From Flammeovirga pacifica (GTDB lineage Bacteria; Bacteroidota; Bacteroidia; Cytophagales; Flammeovirgaceae): a DNA stretch of 64,000 nt. Within the stretch, counting starts at the first letter, position 1. Every line of letters starts with the position of its first letter. A program made the translations under genes and the position numbers. Below, piece after piece: positions 45,710 to 57,000 of this stretch. The DNA lies in NCBI RefSeq assembly GCF_000807855.2, contig NZ_JRYR02000002.1:1-64000 (forward strand), read 5' to 3'. Under the pieces are notes generated by a model. That model made no database searches. It saw only the letters and a list, made by a program, of their open reading frames with translations, and was not told the DNA's origin.

Positions 45710-47755
45710 ATGAAAGGATTACAACTACTCAAGTCAATGAGTAAGTTGATGCTGACAACCCTAACTATTGGAGCAGCAACGACTTTTACAGCAAACGCAC
45801 AAGAACATATTACAAAAGATAAAGATACTGGTGTTAGTACTTTTCCTGAATTAGCAGATTATACTCCTAACTCTGGTTTTCCAGGAGATACAATTACAGT
45901 AACTGGTACTAATTTATTATCTACAGTACAAACAATTAAGATTGGAGCAGCTGAAGCGGAGATTATCTCTGAGTCTACAGATACTGAAATGTATTTTGTA
46001 GTACCAGAATACATAGAGGATGATGTGAAGGATTCTGTTACCTTTATTACTAAAGATGGTAGAATTAGAGGTTCACACCAAGAATTTTTATATCCTAAAC
46101 AATTCTCAGATGCTGAAATTTTAATTATGCATGAGCCATTTGAAGATGCACCTTACGGTGGTGGTACTTTATGGTGGGGAGTTGATGGTAATCAAGCAGC
46201 TCAAGAATTAAAGCATATTACCTATTCTGGTGGTGCATCAAGAGTTTGGTTTGGTGGTCAAGATAAGGCCAACTACGAAGGTGGCTCAGCTAGAGCTGTT
46301 TATGGTATGAAAAAAGGCCAATCAATTACTATTTCTGGAATTGATACAGAAGGTTTAGAGAACATCCGTCTTTCATTTGGTACAGCTTATTGGGGTTGGT
46401 TACAATTAGATGGAGCTTTAAAATTATATTTCTCTGAAAATGGCGGAGAATTTAAAGAATTTGGTGGTGGTTCTATGCCATATTCTGTTGGTGGTACTTT
46501 AGAGCAAGTTAGAGTAGGATATAAACTTCCTTCAACTCCAAATTTATCTCTTAAATGGGAAGTTGTAAAGGATGTAGATAATCATATCTTTATTGATGAT
46601 GTAAAAGTAACTGGCTACCCAGCAGGTGCGGCTCAAATTTCAGGATTTGAACCACAAAAGCAAAAAGTAGGTAAATCAGTTCAGGTATTAGGATCGTCTC
46701 TTACTAACGTTAGTAAGGTATGGTTAGGTGAAATTGAAGTAACTGAATTTGAAACTTCGCAAGATGGTAAATCTTTAAGTTTAGTTGTTCCTTTTGGAGC
46801 AGATGCAGTGGGTAGAGCACAAGTTCTAATCGAAAGAACTGAAGGCGGTAATGTAACCTCTGTGGATAATTTAGATGCAATGGCAGCAGAGCCATACTTA
46901 GAAAGTTTCTCTCCTGCAAGTGGTCCTGTTGGTGGTTTAATTTACCTACACGGTGATAATCTTTACAATATCTCAAGCATCAAGTTTGGAGATGTAGACG
47001 CTAGTGAATTTATGTCATTAAATGATTCGGTTGCTGAGGTTTATGTTCCTGAAGGAGCAATTACTGCACCTGTATCAATCATGACAGAAAACTATGAGAA
47101 AGACACCACTTCAATGGACGACTTTGTGATTGATTTAGCTTTCCCAATCATTACAATTACATCTTCTGAAAGTGAAGTAATGGAAGGTGATGTTGTAGAA
47201 ATTAAATTAACAACAAGTGCTGGTGCTATCAGTGAAACGAAAGTGATGTTAGAAGTATCAGGAGAAGGAATTAGTGATGATGATTATGATTTAGATAAAT
47301 CTGAATTAACTATTGCTAAAGATGCTTCGGAATCTGATATGGCAACATTATCTATCTTAGAAGACAGTGATGACTTTGAAGAAGATGAGACACTAACTCT
47401 TACAATGGCTTCCACAATGGGTGATGGTGCAGTTATAGGTGAAACAAGATCTGTTTCGATCTTAATTAAAGCACCTACAGGACCTCCAACATCTATTGAT
47501 TTAGAAAAAGCATTGGATAAATTAAAAGTACATGCTGTAAATAATCAATTATCGTTATTCGTAGATAACAAATTGAATATTAACAATGCGCAAGTATCAA
47601 TTTACAATGCAGAAGGTAGAATTAACTTAGTATCTATCATCAATGTTGTAAACGGTCGTGCCACTTTAAATGCACAAAATTTACAAAGAGGTGTTTATAT
47701 CATTAGATTAAATACTGGAAATGAAATCCTAACGGGTAGATTTATCCATCAGTAA
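45710..47755 (+). CDS. IPT/Calx-beta surface glycan-binding protein candidate with T9SS-like tail
   Basis: 681 residues; signal peptide at about 1-30 (TFTANAQ). An IPT/TIG domain (about 45-125, YTPNSGFPGDTITVTGTNL) is followed by a lectin-like beta-sandwich (about 140-305, rich in Trp and Gly: GGTLWWGVDGN, SFGTAYWGWLQL), two more IPT/TIG domains (about 307-390 and 395-475), a Calx-beta domain (about 480-590) and a C-terminal domain (about 605-681) shaped like a T9SS tail (VSIYNAEGRI, LQRGVYIIRL) but without the usual YPNP start. Placed directly after SusCD, it is likely the locus's surface glycan-binding protein (SusE/F role). Confidence 0.8.
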   Translation: MKGLQLLKSMSKLMLTTLTIGAATTFTANAQEHITKDKDTGVSTFPELADYTPNSGFPGDTITVTGTNLLSTVQTIKIGAAEAEIISESTDTEMYFVVPEYIEDDVKDSVTFITKDGRIRGSHQEFLYPKQFSDAEILIMHEPFEDAPYGGGTLWWGVDGNQAAQELKHITYSGGASRVWFGGQDKANYEGGSARAVYGMKKGQSITISGIDTEGLENIRLSFGTAYWGWLQLDGALKLYFSENGGEFKEFGGGSMPYSVGGTLEQVRVGYKLPSTPNLSLKWEVVKDVDNHIFIDDVKVTGYPAGAAQISGFEPQKQKVGKSVQVLGSSLTNVSKVWLGEIEVTEFETSQDGKSLSLVVPFGADAVGRAQVLIERTEGGNVTSVDNLDAMAAEPYLESFSPASGPVGGLIYLHGDNLYNISSIKFGDVDASEFMSLNDSVAEVYVPEGAITAPVSIMTENYEKDTTSMDDFVIDLAFPIITITSSESEVMEGDVVEIKLTTSAGAISETKVMLEVSGEGISDDDYDLDKSELTIAKDASESDMATLSILEDSDDFEEDETLTLTMASTMGDGAVIGETRSVSILIKAPTGPPTSIDLEKALDKLKVHAVNNQLSLFVDNKLNINNAQVSIYNAEGRINLVSIINVVNGRATLNAQNLQRGVYIIRLNTGNEILTGRFIHQ

Positions 47756-47764
47756 ATATAATTT

Positions 47765-47793
47765 GAGGGATGTAGCAATACATCCCTCTTTTT
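47765..47793 (+). terminator. Intrinsic terminator after the IPT/Calx-beta gene
   Basis: GAGGGATGTA and TACATCCCTC form a perfect 10-bp stem with a GCAA tetraloop, followed by five T. Confidence 0.92.
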
Positions 47794-47909
47794 CAAAATA
47801 TTCTTTTTGAATATTATATATGGGATATCCCATATAACTTTTTTAGAGAGACTTACTAACGATCATAAGGCGACCGACTTATTGCCTTGCAAGAACTTAC
47901 TTAATTATA

Positions 47910-49547
47910 ATGAATGATATGAAGAAGACACTTATACTACTTTTTTTTAGTTTATCTGCTTTTATTTATTCTTGTGCTCCAAAGGCAGGGCAGGCAGAGA
48001 AAACAGAGAAGAGACCTAATATTGTCTTGATTTTGGCAGATGACATGGGTTATTCGGATCTGGGTTGTTATGGTGGAGAAATTAATACTCCATCTATCGA
48101 CAAAATGGCCGATAACGGTATGCGCCTAACACAGTTTTACAATGCTTCTAGATGTTGTCCAACAAGAGCAAGCTTATTAACAGGCTTGTACCCTCATCAA
48201 GCAAATATGGGTTTTATGCAAGAGGATTGTGATTTACCAAATTATGGTGGATACATACCTAATAATGCAGTAACTATTGCTGAGGCCCTAAAAGTTAATG
48301 GATACAATACTGCCCTTTCAGGAAAATGGCATGTGGGTAATGACGAAGCTTATTGGCCAACAAAAAAAGGATTTGATAAATTTTATGGATTCCCTCATCA
48401 TGGAGGAGCGTATTTTTATCCTTTTCCAGGAGATCAAGTTGTAGCTATAAATGATAGCCTTTTAGAACATCCTGGAGAAGATTACTATTCAACTGAAGCT
48501 ATTAACGAATACGGAGCTAAATTCGTAGAAGAAATGAGTAAAGAAGATCAACCATTTTTTCTATACTTAGCACATGTAGCCCCCCACTTTCCTTTGCAAG
48601 CAAGAGCAGAAGATATTGCTAAATACAGAGGTAAATACAAAAGAAACTTTGAAGAGGTACGTCAAACTCGCTTTAAGAAGCAAAAAGAGTTGGGAATTAT
48701 TCCTCAAGATTATCCTATCTCAAAAACAGATCGTTTAGTAGATGATTGGGATAAACTATCTGAAGCAGAAAAAGATGATTACGATTTACGTATGTCTATT
48801 TATGCTGCTCAAATAGAAAATATGGATAGAGGTATTGGTGATCTAGTTAAAAAGTTAGAAGAACTAGGTGAACTAGATAATACCATGATCATTTTCTTAT
48901 CAGATAATGGAGGTACTAGAGAAGATTACTCATGGGGAGATCCTAACATCCCTCTTGGTGAACAAGGTTCATTCGGATGTTATAAATTACCTTGGGCTAA
49001 TGTAAGTAACACTCCTTATAGAATGTTTAAGCATTGGGGACATGAAGGCGGTATCAGAACTCCTTTTATAGTGCAATATCCTAAAATGGTGAAACCAAAA
49101 TCTATAGATAATCAACCTGGCCATATTGTAGATGTAATGACTACTATTATGGAACTAGCTCAAGCCGATTATCCAACTACCCATAAAAATCAAACGATAC
49201 AACCTATGGAAGGTAGATCTTTAGTACCAATTTTAACAGGTGATGTTAGAGACGGACATAAAGGTTTATTCTGGGAACACGAAGGCAACAAAGCTGCTCG
49301 AGTGGGAAATTGGAAATGGGTCAACATCTATCCTGAAGGAACGGATGAATTATATGATTTATCGAAGGATCCAGTAGAGGCAAAAAATATTGTCGCTGAA
49401 CATCCTCAAAAACTTCAGGAAATGAAAGCCGCTTGGCAAACATGGGCAGATAGAGTAGGTGTAGTTCCTTGGGAACAAGTACTTGAGCACAATCCTAAAC
49501 AAGGAAGATTACAAATTTGGTATGAGCAACCAGTACCAAAAAGCTAA
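47910..49547 (+). CDS. Sulfatase of the formylglycine type, lipoprotein
   Basis: 545 residues (the start may be the ATG at 47919, MKKTLILLF). Signal with a lipobox-like FIYSC (C22). Alkaline-phosphatase-fold S1 sulfatase: metal-binding D44/D45 in ILADDMGYSDLGCYGG, the maturation signature CCPTRASLLTG with C82 as the residue to become formylglycine (C-x-P-x-R), GKWHVG, and HEGGIRTP. It removes sulfate esters from the glycan or its oligosaccharides. An anaerobic sulfatase-maturing enzyme or FGE would be needed and is not in view. It has its own upstream gap with terminator, and lies between the SusCD set and the second propeller pair. Confidence 0.93.
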   Translation: MNDMKKTLILLFFSLSAFIYSCAPKAGQAEKTEKRPNIVLILADDMGYSDLGCYGGEINTPSIDKMADNGMRLTQFYNASRCCPTRASLLTGLYPHQANMGFMQEDCDLPNYGGYIPNNAVTIAEALKVNGYNTALSGKWHVGNDEAYWPTKKGFDKFYGFPHHGGAYFYPFPGDQVVAINDSLLEHPGEDYYSTEAINEYGAKFVEEMSKEDQPFFLYLAHVAPHFPLQARAEDIAKYRGKYKRNFEEVRQTRFKKQKELGIIPQDYPISKTDRLVDDWDKLSEAEKDDYDLRMSIYAAQIENMDRGIGDLVKKLEELGELDNTMIIFLSDNGGTREDYSWGDPNIPLGEQGSFGCYKLPWANVSNTPYRMFKHWGHEGGIRTPFIVQYPKMVKPKSIDNQPGHIVDVMTTIMELAQADYPTTHKNQTIQPMEGRSLVPILTGDVRDGHKGLFWEHEGNKAARVGNWKWVNIYPEGTDELYDLSKDPVEAKNIVAEHPQKLQEMKAAWQTWADRVGVVPWEQVLEHNPKQGRLQIWYEQPVPKS

Positions 49548-49609
49548 TATATAATTGAGGGAATCTCACAATTTCTATAAATAGAGCCCTTCTTTTTAAA
49601 GATGTGTAA

Positions 49610-49669
49610 GCATTCGTAAAAACGTTTTATCTATTTAAAAACAGTTAGATATAACGCTTTTACAAATGC
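49610..49669. repeat. 60-bp imperfect palindrome, 24-nt arms
   Basis: The arms at 49610-49633 and 49646-49669 match at 21 of 24 positions after reverse complementing, around a 12-nt centre. Two of the three mismatches become G-U pairs in RNA from the minus strand but C-A in plus-strand RNA. No T-tract follows on either side, so it is not a usual terminator. It may be a protein-binding site or part of a small RNA. Confidence 0.6.
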
Positions 49670-49727
49670 CTCTATCTTATAATAATAAAAAGATGGTTTG
49701 ATTTATTGATGAGATAACCTATTCTAC

Positions 49728-49759
49728 TTGAATGCACTTTTTATTTATGCTGCATTCAA
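49728..49759 (+). promoter_or_regulatory. Leader hairpin upstream of propeller gene C
   Basis: TTGAATGCA and TGCATTCAA form a perfect 9-bp inverted repeat around 14 nt, ending 38 nt before the start codon. It could be an operator or a leader hairpin. Confidence 0.4.
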
Positions 49760-49797
49760 ATCTATAATACTAAAGACTTACTTAAGACAACTTAATT

Positions 49798-52700
49798 ATG
49801 AAATTGATATCATTTTTTAGATCAGTATTTCTTCTGATCTGTGTGCTGCTACATGCTCATGTAGCTTCAGCGCAATGGTACAATACAAACCCCGGACATG
49901 GTGGACAGCTCCAACATGTGATTTGTGATCCAAATATTGACGGGCGTATGTATTTATGTAGTGATATGGAAGGTTATTATGTGTCCGATGATTATGGACA
50001 GAAATGGATTTACCATCCATCTTCTCCTTTCAATAATATTTTTAATATTACCGTTGCTCCATCTAATTCAAATACTTTATTAATGGGCGCCACTAATGGT
50101 GTTGCTTTATCTAAAGATGCAGGTACAACTTGGACTGTTCTTGAAGATCTTATTGATTATCCAGTACAAGCTCTTGCTATTGACCCTAATAATGAGGATA
50201 TCATGTATTTTGCTCCATCTTGGTTAGAAGATGAGGTTAAAGAATTCTCGCCAACAGGTGTAAGAGAAGTATACTCAACAAAAGATGGTGGTACTACTTG
50301 GCATAAAGCAAATTATATAGTAGGTAGTGGTAAAAGAAATGTATTTACTTTATCAGTTCACCCTAGTCTTGGAGATGTTGTTTTGGCAGCTCAAGAAGGA
50401 TTATTCTCATCATCAGATAACGGTACTACTTGGTCGTTAATCGAAGCTCCTTCTAATACAGGTGATTGTATGGGTGCCGCAATTTCTCCTGACGGTACTT
50501 GGGTGTATGCATTGTACATTAGAAATGATGGTAACTCTGGGTTATACGTAAGAAAATACGATAATGGCACATGGGTAGAACTAGATGCTAATGGTATCAT
50601 GCAAGAAAAAGATCAAACGCATTGGAGACCAATTATTTCTGATAAGAGTACTGCAACACAGCATTATGTGATGATGGGTACTTTCTACAGAGGTGGAAAT
50701 GAAGTAGAAAATGCTTTATTAGAAGGTTCTTTTAATGTCTCTGGCGATGTAGTTGCCGGTACCATTTCAAATGCATTTATGTGGCCAGGAATGGACATCA
50801 AAGAAATTGGATGGAACGAATACAGAGGAGTAACAAGAACATACAATTATTTCCCTGATTCATGGACAAATAACAGTTTTACAAGAGGGGCATTTATTAT
50901 GTCTCAACAATCTGCTTATGTGGGAGATGTAACAGAACCAAGTACATGGGATTGTGTTACTTCAACCTATGTAAAAACATTAAATGGAAGAAGGTTCTTT
51001 AGAACAAATGGTACAGCTTCTACTTTTAACTGGGATATGACTGGTTATAAAAATTATGTGGTACAAGGTATGGCCGATAATGGTTTAGTAGAAAGTTATG
51101 ACGGTGGTGAATCTTGGAACCAACCTACTATTGTTAATCAAGGAAACTGGAACTCAGACGCTTTAGAAACTATTCTTGCGGATGGAGAAGAGCCATTAAT
51201 TTTAGCAGCAACTGCTAACGGTTTTGGTGGAGCTATAGATAAATGGGATGGTCGTTTATTAATGAAACGCATCAAAAATTTAGAGGGTCCCTCAGATACT
51301 TTTTCTGTATTAATTGATGGAAATACCGGAAGTACAAAAGGTTTAGGAAATAACAATAGAATTTCTTCTATACATAGTGATCCACTTCAGCCAGAACGTG
51401 TATATATTTCTACTATTGGCGGTGCTTATGTAACTGATAATATCTTTGAGTTAATCAAAAATAACTCAGATTATTATTTCAGAAAAATCACTTCAGGAGA
51501 AACAGAATCTCAGGGTAGAAAAATAATGTCAGACCCTGTAAATTCTGATATAGTGTATTACCGTTGTTCTAATGGTTCATTTAGAGGAGAACGTCAGGTA
51601 AATGGAGAATATCTATGGACAAAATTATTAATTAATGGTTCTTCTGAAGGTTTAGAAGGACAGTGGGGATCGAATGGTGATTTCACTGTTTGGGCTGATG
51701 GTGCTACTTCATACCTTTTAGTTACTAAAGGAAATAGTTCAGACATGGATTATGAATTATTCCTTTCTGATGATAATGGTAATAACTTCACATCGGTGGT
51801 AGATAGAGAAACGGCCTTAACTTTTAACCATCCAACATGGTTAGATATCTTTAATAATAAGACAGCATTTGGAGGCTTAGTGGGTCAAAACAAAGAGTTT
51901 TACTTTACATTCCACGCTAGAGAACATGGAGAGAAAATCACAAGAGGTATCGCCTTTTTTAAAGCTAGAATTGGAGACAATTTATCGGATATAACTTTAG
52001 AAGATTTGACGGGTGATCCTAACGGACACTATATAGAATTTCCTGTGGCGCGTAGAGGTAAAATTTGGAAAGATGAGAACGAAAGACAACATTTATATGT
52101 AGCGACAATGGGTACAGGTATGTGGAAGTTAGCTTTACAAAAACCTGAAGCTCCAGTGGGCATTATTGATGTTGATCAAGATGAAGCTCAAATTCCGGCA
52201 ACAATCCAATTCGATGCATCAGCTTCACAACCTTTTGAAGATAGAACTATTGTAAAATATGAATGGGATTTTGGTGATGGAACAACTGCAGAAGGAGTAA
52301 CAGCATCACATACCTATGAAAACGAAGGAGTATATGTCGTTACTTTATTAGTGACTGATGATCTAGGAGATCAAGGTAGAACTACTAAAAGTATTAGAGC
52401 GTTAGATTTAACGTTATCAAGTAAAATTACGACTACACAAACTGTTGGTTTTGCTCCTTTATATATTGGTTTAGATGGTTCTGAATCAAAAAGTGGCGAT
52501 GTAGATATAGTAGCTTATAGATGGATTTTAAATGATAACGTAGTTTCAGAAGAAGTTAAATTTAATCCATATCATAAAGAGGCTGGTTCATTTACCTACG
52601 TTTTAGAAATTGAAGATGCCAATGGAGAAAAGGCCTCAAGTGCGATTGATATTGAGGTAAGTAAGTTTACAGGTGAATCAACAGGTTATAAAAGATTAAT

Positions 52701-54024
52701 AAGAGAAGACTTCGAAGGTTTTACCATCATTGATCCCAATAACAATGGGCAACTTTGGGGTGGAGAACCAAGACACGCTAAACTGGCGGAAGATAATAAT
52801 GCTAAGATCCATTTCGGACCTACTTGGGGCATTCATGCAAGTTCAGGTTATGAACAATCTACAGGTTTATACTCTGCTTTTGTTCAAAATGATGAGGTAT
52901 TCTCTTTAGAAGAATTGGATATTTCAGGACATGATCATGTAAAAATCTCATTAGGTTTAATGAAATTCTCTGTAGTTGATGGAACAGCAGTTCAAAATGA
53001 CGATAACGGAGAAAGTTTACTGTTTGAATATTCTACAGATGGCACTACTTGGACTGAAATCTCATTAGCGAATAAATTCAATTATAATAATGAAGAAAAC
53101 CCTTTGTGGTACTGGGTTGAATTAGACGAGCAATTCCCATCAGTAGAAAACTTGAGACTTAGATGGACAAGAAAAGGGGATGCCAATGATTTAAATACTT
53201 TATGGCGTATCGATGATGTTGTTTTTTCTGTACCTACAGGGGTAATAATGGATAAACCAAAAATTAATGTAATCGCCTCAAATACATCAGTAGATAAAAA
53301 TGAAATGATCACACTTTCTGCAGAGGTATTTGGTACAGTATCTAAAATTGAATGGGATTTTGGTAATGATATGGATGTTGCATTTGGAAAAGGACCACAT
53401 CAAATCAGTTTCCAAGAACAGGGAAATTATGAAGTGAAAGTGAGAGCTATTAACCATATGGGAGATGCTGTTCAACTTACTTCAATTCGAGTATCAAATA
53501 TTTTTAACTCTATAACTGGACAAGTATTTCCAAGTAGCGATGAGGTATTTACCAATGAGGATGTTGTTTTAGTTCTGGATCATAATGGTGAAATATTTAA
53601 ATACGAATGGGATTTTGGAGAAGGTGCAATTGCAGAAAGTTCTGAAGGAGAAGGTCCTCATGTTGTAAAATATTCATCAGAAGGAAAGAAGACAGTAACT
53701 GTTAAAGTAATCACAAGAGGAGGAGAAGTATTTACAATTACAACCGATGATGTTTTAATGGTAAAAGCTTCAGATATCACTTCTTCTGAGGACTTACTAA
53801 AGAAGTCTGTTGAGATTTATCCTAATCCTACCACCTCTCAATTTAAAGTAAGAGGAGTGCAAAGTGGATCTGTAGAGATCTTTAATATGCAAGGTCAACA
53901 TTTACAGACCTCACAATTTAATGCACATCAAGCTGTAGAAATTAATCTTCCTAAAGGAATTTATTTAGTGAGGATTTATGAAAATAATTCTCTTGTTAAT
54001 ATCCAAAAAATGATCATCAAATGA
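49798..54024 (+). CDS. Secreted Asp-box propeller protein C with PKD domains and T9SS tail
   Basis: 1408 residues; signal peptide at 1-25 (HVASAQ). Propeller region about 26-780, starting WYNTNPGHGGQLQHVICDPN and CSDMEGYYVSDDYGQKW, the same first-blade layout as proteins A and B but clearly a separate subgroup. Asp-boxes: SDDYGQKW, SKDAGTTW, TKDGGTTW, SSDNGTTW, SYDGGESW, SDDNGNNF. Next: PKD (about 786-868, YEWDFGDGTT), a PKD-like domain (about 869-955), a galactose-binding-like beta-sandwich (about 965-1150), two further PKD-like domains (about 1153-1235 and 1240-1325) and a T9SS type A tail (about 1335-1408; IYPNPTTSQFKV, LPKGIYLVRI). Its stop overlaps the next start by ATGA. Likely a secreted glycan-active enzyme; substrate and chemistry unassigned. 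Confidence 0.85.
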   Translation: MKLISFFRSVFLLICVLLHAHVASAQWYNTNPGHGGQLQHVICDPNIDGRMYLCSDMEGYYVSDDYGQKWIYHPSSPFNNIFNITVAPSNSNTLLMGATNGVALSKDAGTTWTVLEDLIDYPVQALAIDPNNEDIMYFAPSWLEDEVKEFSPTGVREVYSTKDGGTTWHKANYIVGSGKRNVFTLSVHPSLGDVVLAAQEGLFSSSDNGTTWSLIEAPSNTGDCMGAAISPDGTWVYALYIRNDGNSGLYVRKYDNGTWVELDANGIMQEKDQTHWRPIISDKSTATQHYVMMGTFYRGGNEVENALLEGSFNVSGDVVAGTISNAFMWPGMDIKEIGWNEYRGVTRTYNYFPDSWTNNSFTRGAFIMSQQSAYVGDVTEPSTWDCVTSTYVKTLNGRRFFRTNGTASTFNWDMTGYKNYVVQGMADNGLVESYDGGESWNQPTIVNQGNWNSDALETILADGEEPLILAATANGFGGAIDKWDGRLLMKRIKNLEGPSDTFSVLIDGNTGSTKGLGNNNRISSIHSDPLQPERVYISTIGGAYVTDNIFELIKNNSDYYFRKITSGETESQGRKIMSDPVNSDIVYYRCSNGSFRGERQVNGEYLWTKLLINGSSEGLEGQWGSNGDFTVWADGATSYLLVTKGNSSDMDYELFLSDDNGNNFTSVVDRETALTFNHPTWLDIFNNKTAFGGLVGQNKEFYFTFHAREHGEKITRGIAFFKARIGDNLSDITLEDLTGDPNGHYIEFPVARRGKIWKDENERQHLYVATMGTGMWKLALQKPEAPVGIIDVDQDEAQIPATIQFDASASQPFEDRTIVKYEWDFGDGTTAEGVTASHTYENEGVYVVTLLVTDDLGDQGRTTKSIRALDLTLSSKITTTQTVGFAPLYIGLDGSESKSGDVDIVAYRWILNDNVVSEEVKFNPYHKEAGSFTYVLEIEDANGEKASSAIDIEVSKFTGESTGYKRLIREDFEGFTIIDPNNNGQLWGGEPRHAKLAEDNNAKIHFGPTWGIHASSGYEQSTGLYSAFVQNDEVFSLEELDISGHDHVKISLGLMKFSVVDGTAVQNDDNGESLLFEYSTDGTTWTEISLANKFNYNNEENPLWYWVELDEQFPSVENLRLRWTRKGDANDLNTLWRIDDVVFSVPTGVIMDKPKINVIASNTSVDKNEMITLSAEVFGTVSKIEWDFGNDMDVAFGKGPHQISFQEQGNYEVKVRAINHMGDAVQLTSIRVSNIFNSITGQVFPSSDEVFTNEDVVLVLDHNGEIFKYEWDFGEGAIAESSEGEGPHVVKYSSEGKKTVTVKVITRGGEVFTITTDDVLMVKASDITSSEDLLKKSVEIYPNPTTSQFKVRGVQSGSVEIFNMQGQHLQTSQFNAHQAVEINLPKGIYLVRIYENNSLVNIQKMIIK

Positions 54025-57000
54025 GTAATATAAAAAATATATACAGTTGGATATTTCTGGTATCGTTGTTTGCTTTTCAAATAACGAATGCACAAGAAAT
54101 CACCGAATTTTATCCAAAAGAAACCACTACATCAGGTTTTATTACTGTAAAAGGTGTAGATATTGGGAATACTAGCGGTGTAGTATTTAATGGAATAGCT
54201 TCAGATTATCATAAGAAAGTATCAGACAATGAAATAGTCTTTGCTGTACCGGCAGGGGCAACAACAGGTACATTTACTTTAACTGGTCCTGATGTGACTT
54301 CTTCTGAAGAAGTAATTATTGATAATTTTTCAACGACTGTTTTAGGAACAATTGATTTTACAAATGCTTCGGGAACCGACGACGGTGCTACCCTTGATCC
54401 TTCATCACCTTATAATTTTTACCAAGTGAGTGGTTCAGGATTAAAGTTTGGTAATAATGGTTACGGGGGTGGATCAGGTGATAACTTAGGCGTTTATCAA
54501 GGAGCTTCAGGACGTAACTATGGTATCATTGATTCTGCAGACCCAGGTGCTGTTGTTATAATGGATGGTATTAATACAGAAGGTTATGGTGAAATAGCTT
54601 TAGCTCTTGGTATTTCAAAATGGAAAAATATCGACCTTGATAAAGGAATGACGATTGAGTACAGAGATAAAGCAAACAACGGTACTTGGACTAATTTAGA
54701 ATTACCTTTGGTAGTTGGTCGTGTAAATCTTTGGAACTATTACATCCTTACAGATGGAATGATTCCAGCCACTTCTGATCTAGAATTCAAATTTAGTTTA
54801 ACAGATCCCACATTCCGTTTTAGAGTAGATGATATTAGTGTAATAGGTAAATTATTACCTACTTATGCGAATGTCAAAACTGCAGATCTTTCTATTAATG
54901 AAAATGATGATCCTATCGAAATTGAGTTTGAATTATCTAAAGTGGAAGCTCAAGATGTTGAAATAACATTAACCACTTCAGGAAGTTTACCTACTGATGA
55001 ATTCACTTTAACAGATGTTGGTGGAACGAATGCAGCTAATGTTGTGACTATTCCTGCTGGTGAGACAATAGGAAAAGCAATTTTAGATGTGATTGATAAT
55101 GATATTGAAGAAGCAACAAGGGATATTACTATTCAAATAGCTACTACATCAGCTTCAGTTGAAGTTGGAGAAATGTCTCAGATTCAAATCACAGTTTTTG
55201 ATGATGATTCTCCAGCAAGTTTATTCAACTTGGAGGTCGACAAGACTGAAATTACAGAAGGATCTGGTGAAAAAATCACTGTAACGGCACATTTTACTAA
55301 AAAAGTGGAAGGTGATCAAACCATCACTTTATCATTACCTGAAGATAGAACACACCAAAGAGTATATACTTTGGGCAATGACAATACATTGGTTGTTACT
55401 GATGGTACTACCTCTGCTACAGCTCAATTTGAAGTAGTAAATGATGCTATTTTAGAAGTATCTGAAGAGGTGGTTATATCTGTTGAATCTATTGATGGAG
55501 GTGCACTTATTGGAGACCCTTCACCTACAGTTACATTTATGGTACATGATGATGAATTACCTAAAGTGACTCTTACTCTAAGTGAGGATGTAGTTTCAGA
55601 GATCGACCAAACAGAAGTAACACTTACTTTAACTTCTGAAGTTCCAGTATTTTCAACACAAACAGTAAACTTTGCTATTTCAGGGAATGGAATTGATCAA
55701 GATGATTACGAAGTATATAGTTCGACTGGAGATAAAGATATAGCTCAATTTATTTTTAATCCGGGTACCTCTGAAGCAACTGCTAAACTAATTATTTTAA
55801 GAGATGGGGTACAGGAAGGAAATGAAATAATGCATCTTGATATTGTTTCTTCATCGGCAGGTATTCATACAGAATATCCTGAAACAGTTAGTTTAACAAT
55901 ACTAGATGAGTACAATGAAGATTATGTTCTTGGGATTGAAACATTTGGTTGGAGAGAGAATGGAAGTATTGATACCTACTATAATAACGGATATTTCGAC
56001 ATTAAAGAAGTCGTCTATACAGGTACAGCGAGAATTGGAAAAAGAGAAGCAGCTCCAGGATCTAATCAAACTTTTGATAGTTATGTAAACTTCTTAGGTA
56101 ATGCTACCAATAATATTATTATGTCTGGTATAGTGACTACTGGTCATACAGACTTGAAGTTAGGTTTCCAATTAATACCTGAACATAAGAAAGGACAAGC
56201 AGATGCCATGAATGACTTTAGAGTAGAATACTCTACAGATGAAGGTATAACCTATAATAGTTTAACTTTAGATTGGAATCATTCAGGTCAAAAATCATTT
56301 GAAACACTACAAATTCAAGGCTTTTTACCAGAATCTGATAATTTAACGATACGTTTTACAAACCTTGAAGACAACGACGAGATAGGTTGGTGGATGGATA
56401 ATGTAGGTATTTATCATGATAACCCTAGACCAATGGTTACATTATCAATTGATAAAAATTGGGTGATAGAATCAGATGAAGACGAACTTACTTTGACAGC
56501 TACTTTAGAAGAAGCGCTTGCAACCGATGAGTTTGTATTCTTAAATGATGCTTCAGGAAACTATATTGTAGATGGAGAAAGTGTCATCATCTCATCAAAA
56601 AGTTTATACTTCCCAGCAGGTACTACGGTGGCATCAACTAAAGTAAAAATTGTTGATAATACAGTCGAGGAATATGGTAAAAAATTATACCTTTCAGCTT
56701 CTTCGACAAGTGCTGGAATTTCAGATAGAGTAGTTCCGTTTTCATTAGAAGTAGAAATTTATGATGAAGATAAACCGGGTCCTGGAGAATATTTCTTTAA
56801 AGAAACATTAAACAATCCGAACAACATAGAACCAAAATCTTGGGGAGATCGTTTACCGCCAACCTACTTAAATAGAAGCAATAGACCATGGTCTAACATG
56901 TATGACCATGTGACAAAACAACACTTCTGGAACGCCAAAGACTTCTTAATTACAGGTAATGCAAATATTTCTTGTGAAAGCCTTTTAGGTGGAATGTCTA

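Larger units (their letters stand above)
49548..49797. other. Intergenic region with two inverted repeats before propeller gene C
   Basis: No coding sequence. It holds a long imperfect inverted repeat (49610-49669) and a perfect 9-bp one (TTGAATGCA/TGCATTCAA, 49728-49759), the latter ending 38 nt before the ATG at 49798. No strong terminator for the sulfatase gene is evident. Confidence 0.5.

Noticed and set aside
49548-49600. Terminator after the sulfatase gene
   Set aside because: GAGGGA and a later GCCCTTC plus T-run pair only weakly over a long loop.
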